A program made the position numbers and the translations under genes. From Pseudomonadota bacterium (lineage in GTDB: Bacteria; Chloroflexota; UBA5177), in assembly GCA_021324655.1 (NCBI GenBank), contig JAJPIP010000033.1:22966-86965 (forward strand): 64,000 bases of DNA. Reading direction: 5' to 3'. Under the pieces are notes generated by a model that was not told the DNA's origin, did not search any database, and worked only from the letters and a program-made list of their open reading frames with translations. Each line of letters starts with the position of its first letter. Positions within the stretch are counted from its first letter, which is position 1. Of this stretch, positions 8,159 through 16,060 are shown piece after piece.

Positions 8159-9425
8159 GATGGCGACGACGCGAGAGCAGGCTGATCGAGCTATCGAGGC
8201 TCGGACTGAACGGGCAGGGCAGCAGGTTGGGGTCCAGCCCTCGGAGATCGAGCGCCTGCCGTTCGATCTCTCCGTTCTCCTCGAGGAGGGAGTGTTCCTC
8301 AACGTCGATGCCCAGGGGTTCGGGCTCCTCGACCGGCGCCTTGACTGGAATGCCCTCGGCATTACTCTTCCCCGACAGTCGGATGTGGCCTTCCGACCGC
8401 CCCGCTGTGGTCTCCTGCCCGACCGCTACCGGCTTCCGTTGCTACGCCCTGCCTCCCGGGCGCATGCGGCACTCCACCGCTACTCGTACCACTTCCGCCT
8501 GACCGAGACCCTGTTCGAGGGACCCGCCTACCGCTGGGTGCCGTGGCGCGCCTTCGAGGCGTTCGAGCGTGACTTCGAGACGGCGCGGATGGATTTGGAC
8601 GTCGCCAAGATCGAGATCGTCTCCCGATACGACACGGTCCGGGAGGAAGTCGTCCAAACCTTCCTGCAGTTGGCTAAGGACTCCTCGCGGCGGTTCGAGG
8701 CAACGGGCCATGCCGTCTCGGAGGGATTTGAGGACGCGGTGGTGCAAGGGGTGCTGGCCGCCATCCCGACCCCAGAAGACCTGCAGGCGAAGCTGAAGCT
8801 GCGTTACCGGGTGGGCGTCATCCTGCTGGGTAGTGAGATGCTGGCCGAGCAGCGACAGGCTCGCGAGGAGCGCCAGAAGATCGAGGAGGCCGAGGCGACG
8901 CTCCGGCTGGAGCGGCAGCGACGGGAGGCACAGGAGCGGGTGGCGCAGCGAGAGCTGTGGGCCGAGGAAGAGCGCATCCGCCAGCAGCTCCGGGCTGAAG
9001 AGGACGAGCGGCGGCGTGAGGCCGAGGTGAAGGAGCGGTTACGCCATCTCAAGCTGGAGGCGGCCCGCGAGCGCCTGCAAGAGGCGATGAGCCCGCTGGA
9101 GGAAGGGGCCAAACAGCTGCATGCCGCAATCTACGAATCCGCCAGTGCCATCCGCGATTCCCTGGAGAAACACCAGTATCTGCCCGGCTCCTCGGCGAAG
9201 CGTGCACGTGAGCTCGCGCGTTGGTTCCGTCTGATGAACTGGCAATCGGATGAGCAGCTCGAGACGCTGGTCGCCGAACTGGAGAGTCTGGCCGGTCGGT
9301 CAACCGGGAAGCGGAAGCGAGATACGGGAGCCATCGATCAGGTGCTTGGAGACATCATCGAGCTCTGCTACGTCGATGCGAGGGCGCTGACGGAGCCGAA
9401 TCGCATGGGCGCGCTCGAACTGTAG
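8151..9425 (+). CDS. Coiled-coil protein in the RadC-AAA operon, 424 aa
   Basis: Family not recognised. Start 8151 is chosen because GGGAGG precedes it; an upstream in-frame GTG has no such site. The N-terminal half (residues 1-220) is globular, including the segment FRPPRCGLLPDRYRLP. Residues 225-315 form a highly charged Glu/Arg/Gln coiled coil, and the C-terminus is again globular. There is no signal peptide or membrane segment. It lies between a RadC-like gene and a Ycf46-like ATPase gene and ends in a strong terminator. It may be a partner of that ATPase, inferred from position only. Confidence 0.7.
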   Translation: MLEMATTREQADRAIEARTERAGQQVGVQPSEIERLPFDLSVLLEEGVFLNVDAQGFGLLDRRLDWNALGITLPRQSDVAFRPPRCGLLPDRYRLPLLRPASRAHAALHRYSYHFRLTETLFEGPAYRWVPWRAFEAFERDFETARMDLDVAKIEIVSRYDTVREEVVQTFLQLAKDSSRRFEATGHAVSEGFEDAVVQGVLAAIPTPEDLQAKLKLRYRVGVILLGSEMLAEQRQAREERQKIEEAEATLRLERQRREAQERVAQRELWAEEERIRQQLRAEEDERRREAEVKERLRHLKLEAARERLQEAMSPLEEGAKQLHAAIYESASAIRDSLEKHQYLPGSSAKRARELARWFRLMNWQSDEQLETLVAELESLAGRSTGKRKRDTGAIDQVLGDIIELCYVDARALTEPNRMGALEL

Positions 9426-9430
9426 GCACC

Positions 9431-9470
9431 GGAGGCTCGGCGCGCGTCATCGCGCCGAGCCTCCGTTCTC
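9431..9470 (+). terminator. Rho-independent terminator
   Basis: A perfect 14-bp stem (9431-9444 with 9451-9464) has a 6-nt loop and is followed by GTTCTCTCC. It begins six bases after the preceding stop codon, so it ends that transcript and separates it from the AAA cassette. Confidence 0.75.
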
Positions 9471-9485
9471 TCCCTGGAGAATTGC

Positions 9486-11084
9486 ATGCACCGATCTCTG
9501 GATACGACCACCGTAGACGGGCTCGTCCGTGAGCTCGACATCCTCATTCGCGCCCGCTACCCGCTCATCGCGGTCAACACCTTCGAAGAGGTGCGCTTCC
9601 GCCGCCTCATCACGGCCGTCGCCCAGATCGAGCGGCATCGGCCGAAGGGGCTCTTCCTCTGGAGTCGAACACAGGGACTCCGCCAGGTAGCCGGATCCGG
9701 CACCGGCCCCACCGATCGTCCGGTTCCCGACACCGACGATCCCCTGTCGGTTCTGGAGCACATTGCCCAGGCCGACCGGGGATTGTACGTCCTCTGTGAC
9801 TACGTCCCGTACCTCGCACCCTTCGGCCAGGAGGAGCCCTTGCTGGTGCGGCGCCTGCGGGAGCTTGCCTGGGCCATCAAGACGAAAGCGGTGACGGTGC
9901 TCCTGGTCGGAGCCGGTTTCCCGGAGATCCCGACCATCGAGAAAGAGGTCAAGGTCGTTGACCTGCCACTCCCCGACGAACGGGAGGTGACGAAACTCCT
10001 CGATCTTGAGTTGGACCGACTCGCCGAGAATCCTGATGTCCGCCTCACGGTGGATATCCGCGTGCGTGAACAGTTGGTGCAAGCGCTGCTGGGACTGACT
10101 GAGAGCGAGATCGAGAATACCCTGGCGAAGGCCGCTATCACCCACCGCGGAATCGGCCCGGGGGCCGTGCCGCTGATCCTCGACGAGAAGCGCGACGTCA
10201 TCCGCCAGAGTGGCAGCCTCACCTACAGTCACCCCGAGCCGGCGGACCATCTGGGCGGCTATGCCAACCTCCGCCGGCTCCTGCAGGAAGCGGCCGTCAC
10301 CTTCACCCCGGCGGCGAGAGCCTTTGGCGTGGAGCCCATGAAGGGCATCCTCCTGGTGGGCCTGCCTGGCACCGGCAAGGATCTTACCAAGAAGATCGCC
10401 TCCTCGATCCTCGGGCGACCGCTGTTGGACCTGGATTTTGGCTCGGTCATGGGTGAAGGCGGTGGCGTGATCGGCTCGGCCGCTATGAGCATCAAGCGGG
10501 CACTCGGCATCGCCACGACACTCAAAGGGATACTCGGTCTGAGTGAGTTCGAGAAAGGGGTAGGCGGTCTCCAGTCCTCGGCCCAGTCCGACGCCGGCGA
10601 GACGGCCCGCACCATCGCTCACCTCCTCAACTGGATGCAGGAGCAGCAGGATGTCTTCGTCATGGGCACCGCGAACGACGTCCGCCAGCTTGCCCCAGAG
10701 CAGATCCGCCAGGGCCGCTTCGGCCAGGTGGTGTTCGTCGATCTGCCGACGGTCGAGGATCGGGCGGACATCTTCCGCGTGCACCTCCAGAAACGGGATC
10801 GAGACCCGGAGGCCTTCGATCTGGAGGAGCTGGCCGCGGCTTCGGAGGGCTTTGCCGGTGCCGAAATCGAGGCGGCGGTGAAGGGGGCATTGCTCGATGC
10901 CTTCATGGATGGGGCGCGCGAGATGACGACGGACGACGTCGTGCGGCGGGTCCGAAGCATTCGCCCGACATCAGAGGTCAAGCGCGAGGAGATCGAGGAG
11001 TTGCGCCGCTGGGCGCGGGAGCATCTGACGGTCGACGCGGTGCATGCCGAGGCTACCTCCGGGCAGCGCCTAATCGAGTTCTAA
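9486..11084 (+). CDS. Ycf46-like AAA ATPase with altered Walker motifs
   Basis: A 532-residue AAA protein with the Ycf46 layout: an N-terminal region that normally senses or remodels partners (1-250), then the AAA module. Recognisable elements are LGGYANLRRLLQEAA, MKGILLVGLPGTGKD (Walker A about 291-298), MGTANDVRQL and RQGRFGQVVFVDLP (arginine-finger region). Two catalytic positions are unusual. The Walker A Ser/Thr after Lys is Asp (GKD), and Walker B reads LGLSEFEK where family members have WIDEIEK, so the Mg-binding Asp is Ser. ATP hydrolysis may therefore be lost or changed. The ATG has GGAGAATTGC before it. DUF1257 and DUF2997 genes follow at 12 and 2 bases, forming one operon. Confidence 0.82.
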   Translation: MHRSLDTTTVDGLVRELDILIRARYPLIAVNTFEEVRFRRLITAVAQIERHRPKGLFLWSRTQGLRQVAGSGTGPTDRPVPDTDDPLSVLEHIAQADRGLYVLCDYVPYLAPFGQEEPLLVRRLRELAWAIKTKAVTVLLVGAGFPEIPTIEKEVKVVDLPLPDEREVTKLLDLELDRLAENPDVRLTVDIRVREQLVQALLGLTESEIENTLAKAAITHRGIGPGAVPLILDEKRDVIRQSGSLTYSHPEPADHLGGYANLRRLLQEAAVTFTPAARAFGVEPMKGILLVGLPGTGKDLTKKIASSILGRPLLDLDFGSVMGEGGGVIGSAAMSIKRALGIATTLKGILGLSEFEKGVGGLQSSAQSDAGETARTIAHLLNWMQEQQDVFVMGTANDVRQLAPEQIRQGRFGQVVFVDLPTVEDRADIFRVHLQKRDRDPEAFDLEELAAASEGFAGAEIEAAVKGALLDAFMDGAREMTTDDVVRRVRSIRPTSEVKREEIEELRRWAREHLTVDAVHAEATSGQRLIEF

Positions 11085-11096
11085 AGGAGGCACCTC

Positions 11097-11492
11097 ATGA
11101 GCAAGTACCTGAGCTTCAACGACATCGTGTTCAAAGATCGGCGGCTCCTGCTCTCCGCGCTCGCCGACCTTGGCTATTCGCAGATTGAAGAGGGGGACAC
11201 GCTCCCCCTCTTCGGCTACCGAGGCGACCGGCGGTCAGAGACGGCCCAAATCGTCATTCGCCGCCAGCATGTTGGTCCCCTCTCCAACGACATCGGCTTC
11301 GCCCACGCCAAGGACGGGTACAGGCCCATCGTCAGCGAATTCGATCAACGAACCCTCCGCGATGGCCACTTCCTCGTCCAGCTCCGCACGGCCTACAGCG
11401 AGCGGGTGGTGGAGGAGGTGAAGCGCCGCCTGCATGGCACGGCTCAGCGGCAGGTTGAGGGTGGCGTAGTCAAGATCCGGGTGCGGTTCTAA
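11097..11492 (+). CDS. DUF1257 (Ycf35-like) protein
   Basis: A 131-residue protein matching the DUF1257/Ycf35 family: an N-terminal MSKYLSFNDIVFKDRRLLLSAL-type segment, a central FGYRGDRR/AQIVIRRQHVG strand pair and the family-typical end RVEGGVVKIRVRF-like strand. Its biochemical role is not known. In cyanobacteria, plastids and many thermophiles it travels with Ycf46-like ATPases, as here. AAAGGAGG lies upstream of the ATG. The DUF2997 gene begins 2 bases after its stop codon. Confidence 0.85.
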   Translation: MSKYLSFNDIVFKDRRLLLSALADLGYSQIEEGDTLPLFGYRGDRRSETAQIVIRRQHVGPLSNDIGFAHAKDGYRPIVSEFDQRTLRDGHFLVQLRTAYSERVVEEVKRRLHGTAQRQVEGGVVKIRVRF

Positions 11493-11494
11493 AG

Positions 11495-11695
11495 ATGCGC
11501 GAGATCGAGTTCACGATCGATCCGGCGACGGGAGAACTGACCATCCACGTCAAGGGGATCGCGGGTTCCGACTGCGCAGATGTCGCGAAGCTGGCGAGTG
11601 AGCTGCTGGGCACGCCAACGCATGATTGGAACACCCCCGAGTACTACCTGCGGCCCCAAGTACGCCGACGTGTGCAACCGAGGCGCAAGCCATGA
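11495..11695 (+). CDS. DUF2997-like small protein
   Basis: A 66-residue protein with the DUF2997 pattern: a two-stranded N-terminal hairpin REIEFTIDPATGELTIHVKG, then GSDCADVAKLASELLG. This family is commonly the third member of the Ycf46/DUF1257 cassette. The C-terminal part is basic. Its TGA overlaps the ATG of the following radical-SAM gene (ATGA at 11692-11695), so all four genes were one operon before the insertion described next. Confidence 0.78.
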   Translation: MREIEFTIDPATGELTIHVKGIAGSDCADVAKLASELLGTPTHDWNTPEYYLRPQVRRRVQPRRKP

Positions 11696-11977
11696 GCGAG
11701 ATCACCTGGCACATCGATCGAGTGACCGGCGCTCTGCTGGTCGAGGGGATGGTCATCGAGGAGACGTCGGCGCTTGCCGGCGACCTCCTCTCTCCTCCGC
11801 GCGATCTCCACTGTGCCCGGCCCCTGACCATGCACCTGCCACCCGCGGCATCAAACGACGAGACTGCCTCCGGTCCCTGTGTTCACATCGCGGGTTATTA
11901 CCACAACTCTCTGATTGAGGGCCCCGGACGACGTAGCACAGCCAAGTTCCAGGGCTGTGCCATTCGTTGTCGCGGGT
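11692..11977 (+). pseudogene. Radical-SAM (NrdG-like) gene, 5' piece
   Basis: Residues 1-95 of a radical-SAM activase-like protein. The intact homologue at 15251-16045 aligns over the whole piece, sharing GYYHNSLIEGPGRRS. The Fe-S motif starts here as FQGCAIRCRG, giving Cys-x3-Cys, but the third Cys is on the far side of an insertion. After 11977 the frame runs into the left inverted repeat of the Tn554-like element and no longer aligns. The continuation is found at 17413. Its start overlaps the DUF2997 stop, so this was the fourth gene of the cassette. Confidence 0.85.
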
Positions 11978-11990
11978 TTATCTACAGTGT
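11978..11990 (+). repeat. Left terminal inverted repeat of the Tn554-like element
   Basis: TTATCTACAGTGT; its exact reverse complement is at 17395-17407. It lies directly after the last base that aligns to the radical-SAM gene. Confidence 0.85.
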
Positions 11991-12025
11991 CACCGTTATC
12001 AACGAGTGCTTGGAGGTGAACACGA

Positions 12026-13039
12026 GTGGATACTCCATCAGCAACCACCATCAACGAGCGGGCCCGGGAGGAGGCCGGGCACTGGGTCCAGCGCTTCCTG
12101 GACGATCCCGCGGTCGTCCGTAGCGCCAACACCGTCCGCGCCTATCGACACGATCTCACGCGCTGGATCGACTTTTGTCGTGCGACCGCGACCAATCCCC
12201 TGCGCGTTCGGCCGAGTGATGTCATCGCCTTCATCCGACACGAGCGCGAGCGCTCCATCGGGGATGACGCCACGGTCAGCGCCCGCACCATTGTCCGCCG
12301 CCTCTCGGCGATCCGACAATGGTACGGGTTCCTCATGGTGGAACCGGAGCTGACCGGCGTCCACCGGAACCCCGTGCCGGCTGGCAGCGCGGTGAGGACC
12401 GCCAGCGGCATCGCCGCTGGCCAGCCAGCGTTGCTCCGGTACGACTGTCCCCATCCGCAGATCTTGACGCCGGAGGAGATCGACCGGTTCATCAGTCATC
12501 TCACGAGTGACCGGGATCGCGCTATCGTGTGGCTGCTGAAAGACGGAGGTCTGCGCGTCGGTGAGGCCCTTGATCTTCGGCTCGGTGACATCCATTGGGC
12601 GGAGCGGCGCATCACGGTACGAGCCACGAAAACCCATACCACGCGCACCATTGCCCTCAGCGCAGAGGCGCTGCGCGCCGTGAGCGCGTACGTCCGCGAA
12701 GAGCGCCCTCCCGCCTTGGAACACGATCATCTCTTCGTCTGTCTCGGGCGGCGCAGCTTCGGTCAGCCACTGCGGTACCGCGCCTGGGTGGCTGTGTGTG
12801 AACAAGCGCGGCGTCGTGCCGAAACGCCGCGGGTTCATGCCCATGCCTTTCGCCATACCTGCGCCACCAATCTGGCTGAGGCTGGGATGCCGCTCGATGC
12901 CCTCCAACGCCAACTCGGCCATCGTCACCTCGACACGACCATGGTCTACAACGAGATCCGGGATGGTCGTCTGCAGCGTGAGTATCGGCAGGCGATGGAG
13001 CGGCAGGAAACGGGGCGACAGCGAGGGGGAGAGGTGTGA
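12026..13039 (+). CDS. Tyrosine recombinase A (TnpA-like)
   Basis: Site-specific recombinase that would move the surrounding element. It has an N-terminal SAM-like core-binding domain (about residues 15-105) and a C-terminal catalytic domain with box-I Arg in DGGLRVGEALDL, Lys in RATKTHTTR, HAFRH with catalytic His and Arg, GHRHLDTT and the nucleophile Tyr in MVYNEI. 337 residues is close to TnpA of Tn554 (about 360). Its stop overlaps the start of the second recombinase as TGATG, so the two are co-translated. It lies 35 bases inside the left inverted repeat. Confidence 0.88.
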   Translation: MDTPSATTINERAREEAGHWVQRFLDDPAVVRSANTVRAYRHDLTRWIDFCRATATNPLRVRPSDVIAFIRHERERSIGDDATVSARTIVRRLSAIRQWYGFLMVEPELTGVHRNPVPAGSAVRTASGIAAGQPALLRYDCPHPQILTPEEIDRFISHLTSDRDRAIVWLLKDGGLRVGEALDLRLGDIHWAERRITVRATKTHTTRTIALSAEALRAVSAYVREERPPALEHDHLFVCLGRRSFGQPLRYRAWVAVCEQARRRAETPRVHAHAFRHTCATNLAEAGMPLDALQRQLGHRHLDTTMVYNEIRDGRLQREYRQAMERQETGRQRGGEV

Positions 13040-15117
13040 TGGATGCGGATGTGACGGTCCCTGTTCGATCGTCGGTGCTCACCGTTGCCGAACGGCGGGC
13101 GCTGCGCGAGCGCTCCTATCGTGGTCCGGCGTGGGAGATCCTGGCCGACCTCTTGAAACCATTCGAGCACGCCTTTGAGCGCTGGACCATGCCACAGTCA
13201 TCTGATCCATCGCGAACCCATGCACTGCATGGCAGCTTCCACCTCTGCGGACAGATGATGCTGGATCTCGACTGCACCTATTGGACCTTCACCTGGGAGC
13301 GGATTCTGGCATGGAAGGCGTGTGTTCTGGCGCACGAGGAGGACCACCCGTCCACCTGGCGCCACGCCTGGGAGACCAAGTGGACGCGGGTGACATCCAC
13401 GCTCTTCTTTCTGGGCGTCCTCCCGTACAGCGAAGAGATCCACCGCACATACCACCGTGAACTGGCCGAGAAGTGGCTTGGATCGGAGCGGGCCCGAGAG
13501 ATCGAGGGAGCGTTCCTGGCGACTGCCCTTGCCATGGGGTACAAGCACGAGCGGCAGCTCCGCAAGCAGGGAGCGAGTGTCCTGCTGACGGTGCTCGTGG
13601 CGACCGGGAAGACGGACCTCGCGACGCTGACGAAGGCCGACCTGGAGCAGTGGCAGGCGCAGACCGCGCGATCGAAGCGGGTGGCACGGGCCAGCGTGAC
13701 CTGCATTCAACATGTTCTGGCAGCAATGGGCTATTTGGGCGGAGAGGCGCCGCGCACCGTCGACAATCCCGGCTCTCTGAGCTTTACCTGGGGCTTCACT
13801 GCTCCCGCGATCGGTCGGACCTTTGAGCGCTTCCTGGCCGATCTCGCCACAGTTCGTCGTCCCGGCACCGTCGGCTCGTACAAGGTGGCCCTTCGGCGCT
13901 TTGGGGACTGGCTTGGCTCATATGATCCGGCCGTCACGTCCGTCGCGGAGGTACGCCGCCACCACATCGAGGCCTACAAGCAAGCAGTCACCGGGATGCG
14001 GTGCGGCGATCATACCAACGTTGGCGCCGAGTTCCAGGTGATCAACCTGGGCGAGCCGCTCTCGCAGGCACAGCGGGTGCGCTCCATCTCCTGTGTCAAA
14101 GCCTTCTTTGAGCGCATTGATGTCCTCGAGTACCCGGAACGACCCAACCGGACGCTGTTTGTCCGTGGCGATGTGGCCCGGGTTGACGAGCAGTTCCCTC
14201 GCCACATCCCGGATGTCGATTGGCGTCGGCTGGTTGAGGCCGTACAGCAACTGACTCCCGAGAGCATCGGGACCCATCACTTCCCGCTGCCGATGGAACG
14301 AACGCAGGCAATGCTGGCCATTCTCCTGGAGTGCGGGTTGCGTGCCGGTGAGCTTTGCCGGCTGGACACGGGTTGCCTGATTGCGGCCCGCGAGAGCGAG
14401 ACCGCGCAGGAGACGCACTGGTTGCGAGTGCCGGTGGGCAAGCTCCACAACGATCGTCTGATTCCGATTCGTCCTCACCTGGTCGCGGCCATTGATGGCT
14501 GGATGCGAATCCGGGGCCGGCAGCCAATGGGGCGGGACGAGCGGACCGGCAAGCCCCGCGATTACCTGTTCACCTGGCAAGGCCGCCAGCTCAGCACGTA
14601 CTCCCTCAACCACTGCATCGCCCGACTCTGCACCATCGCTGGAACGCCCAAGTACACCAGCCACGCGTTTCGCCATACCCTGGCCGTGCTCTGGCGAGCG
14701 CGGGGGATGCGACTGGAGACGATCAGCCGTTTGCTCGGCCACAAGAGTTTGCAGATGACGCTGCGCTACGCGGCTGTGATGCCTGCCACCCTGCGGCACG
14801 AGTTCGAGACCGCGTTTGCTGCCATCGATGAGGAGCATCGAGCCACGGCGCAGGTACGGGTCGTGCTATCGCCCGAGGCGCACCTCGCCGCCCGGCTGCA
14901 GTGGCGGGAGTCGCTCTTCGTCGATCTGGGCATTGGCTGGTGCGGGCTGACTGCCTACCATCCCTGTGAGACGCGCCTCGCCTGTCATCGCTGCCCCAAC
15001 TTCATCCCCGACAAAGAGCGCTTGCCACTGCTCGAGCAGCAGCGTGCCAATCTCATTGAGCTGCGTGGCATCGGCGAGACCCGCGTGCCGCAGGCGCGTC
15101 AGCAAGGGTTCACGTGA
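13039..15117 (+). CDS. Tyrosine recombinase B (TnpB-like), 692 aa
   Basis: A large tyrosine recombinase resembling TnpB of Tn554-type elements. The catalytic domain shows LECGLRAGELCRL (box-I Arg), KLHNDRLIP (Lys), HAFRHT, GHKSLQMTLRYA (His and Tyr). A Cys-rich tail, RLACHRCPNFIPDKERLP, matches the C-terminal feature of these proteins. The start is ATG 13039, overlapping the previous stop. The frame ends at TGA 15115-15117, but 46 more in-frame codons follow, beginning ELDDAVHALDQNIGD, which look like a natural continuation of the helical tail. The gene may therefore have lost its last residues to a nonsense change. No separate TnpC gene is visible. Confidence 0.85.
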   Translation: MDADVTVPVRSSVLTVAERRALRERSYRGPAWEILADLLKPFEHAFERWTMPQSSDPSRTHALHGSFHLCGQMMLDLDCTYWTFTWERILAWKACVLAHEEDHPSTWRHAWETKWTRVTSTLFFLGVLPYSEEIHRTYHRELAEKWLGSERAREIEGAFLATALAMGYKHERQLRKQGASVLLTVLVATGKTDLATLTKADLEQWQAQTARSKRVARASVTCIQHVLAAMGYLGGEAPRTVDNPGSLSFTWGFTAPAIGRTFERFLADLATVRRPGTVGSYKVALRRFGDWLGSYDPAVTSVAEVRRHHIEAYKQAVTGMRCGDHTNVGAEFQVINLGEPLSQAQRVRSISCVKAFFERIDVLEYPERPNRTLFVRGDVARVDEQFPRHIPDVDWRRLVEAVQQLTPESIGTHHFPLPMERTQAMLAILLECGLRAGELCRLDTGCLIAARESETAQETHWLRVPVGKLHNDRLIPIRPHLVAAIDGWMRIRGRQPMGRDERTGKPRDYLFTWQGRQLSTYSLNHCIARLCTIAGTPKYTSHAFRHTLAVLWRARGMRLETISRLLGHKSLQMTLRYAAVMPATLRHEFETAFAAIDEEHRATAQVRVVLSPEAHLAARLQWRESLFVDLGIGWCGLTAYHPCETRLACHRCPNFIPDKERLPLLEQQRANLIELRGIGETRVPQARQQGFT

Positions 15118-15250
15118 GAGCTGGACGACGCGGTCCATGCGCTCGACCAGAACATCGGCGACGTGGGCGGCGGGCAGAGCGGCGCACAACCCGACGGAAC
15201 TCCTCGTTCCGAGGTGGCGGTGACGCAGGACACCCTCCCAGGAGGAACTG

Positions 15251-16045
15251 ATGGCTGAGATGACGATTATCGTCGATGAACTGACCAACCAGATTCTGCT
15301 TGAAGGTCCCGATCACGTTCCGGGGGAGGTCGTGGCCCTGTTGACCGCGCTGCTGGGACCAGCCCAAGAGCTTGGCTGTGCCCGTCCGCTCGGTCTCCTA
15401 TCCCCTCCCGCGGCGACTGCAGAGGAGATCGCCGCCTCTCCCTGCGTGCGCATCGCGGGCTACTATCACAACTCCCTGGTGGAGGGTCCGGGGCGGCGCA
15501 GCTCGGTGCTGTTTCAGTCCTGTCCGCTTGGGTGCAGCCAGTGCTGGGTCCCGCAGCTCCATTCCTCGGATGCTGGCGCCCTCGTCCCGGTCGACCGCCT
15601 CGCCGCGGTCCTGCTGGATCCGGCGTACGAGCGCGACGGCGTCTCGATCGCGGGCGGTGAGCCGTTTGTGCAGCCAGAGGGGCTCTGGGCACTGATTCAG
15701 GTGCTGCGCGCTCGAGGGTGCGTGCACATCCTGGTCTATTCCGGGTACACGTACGAGCGGCTGCAGCGGATGGCAGGACAACAACCGGCGATTGGGGCGA
15801 TCCTCGATGAGGTCAACGTGCTTGTTGATGGCCCGTATGTTCGGACACTGGCTGATCGTGGTGGTCCCTGGACGGGGTCGGGGAATCAGCGCGTAATTGA
15901 CCTGGTGGCGACACGGCGAGCCGGCCGGGTGATCCTGCTTGTCACCCGGCCCCAGGACCGCGATCGTGCTCTCGTCGAGAACGCGGTGGATGAAGCTGGC
16001 GTGCCAAACGTAACGATTCGCCGGGACGGCACGTTTCATTCATAG
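15251..16045 (+). CDS. Intact radical-SAM (NrdG-like activase) protein carried by the element
   Basis: A 264-residue 4Fe-4S radical-SAM protein. An N-terminal DUF-like segment (1-65) precedes GYYHNSLVEGPGRRSS. The cluster motif CPLGCSQC (Cys91, Cys95, Cys98) has the Cys-x3-Cys-x2-Cys spacing of radical-SAM enzymes. AGGEPFVQPEGL, HILVYSGYTYERL and GSGNQRVIDL match the glycine-rich and later strands of NrdG-type activases. The substrate is unknown. AGGAGG precedes the ATG. It is a full-length homologue of the gene the element has split, but its sequence at the position corresponding to the insertion point is quite different. Confidence 0.85.
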   Translation: MAEMTIIVDELTNQILLEGPDHVPGEVVALLTALLGPAQELGCARPLGLLSPPAATAEEIAASPCVRIAGYYHNSLVEGPGRRSSVLFQSCPLGCSQCWVPQLHSSDAGALVPVDRLAAVLLDPAYERDGVSIAGGEPFVQPEGLWALIQVLRARGCVHILVYSGYTYERLQRMAGQQPAIGAILDEVNVLVDGPYVRTLADRGGPWTGSGNQRVIDLVATRRAGRVILLVTRPQDRDRALVENAVDEAGVPNVTIRRDGTFHS

Positions 16046-16060
16046 AGGGAGGGACACACG

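Noticed and set aside
9447..10784. 445-codon minus-strand ORF opposite the AAA ATPase gene
   Set aside because: Open only because of high GC; the plus strand has clear AAA motifs.
15115..15117. TGA in the large recombinase considered as selenocysteine
   Set aside because: It is not at a Cys position and no GU-loop hairpin follows at the right distance; a nonsense change is simpler.
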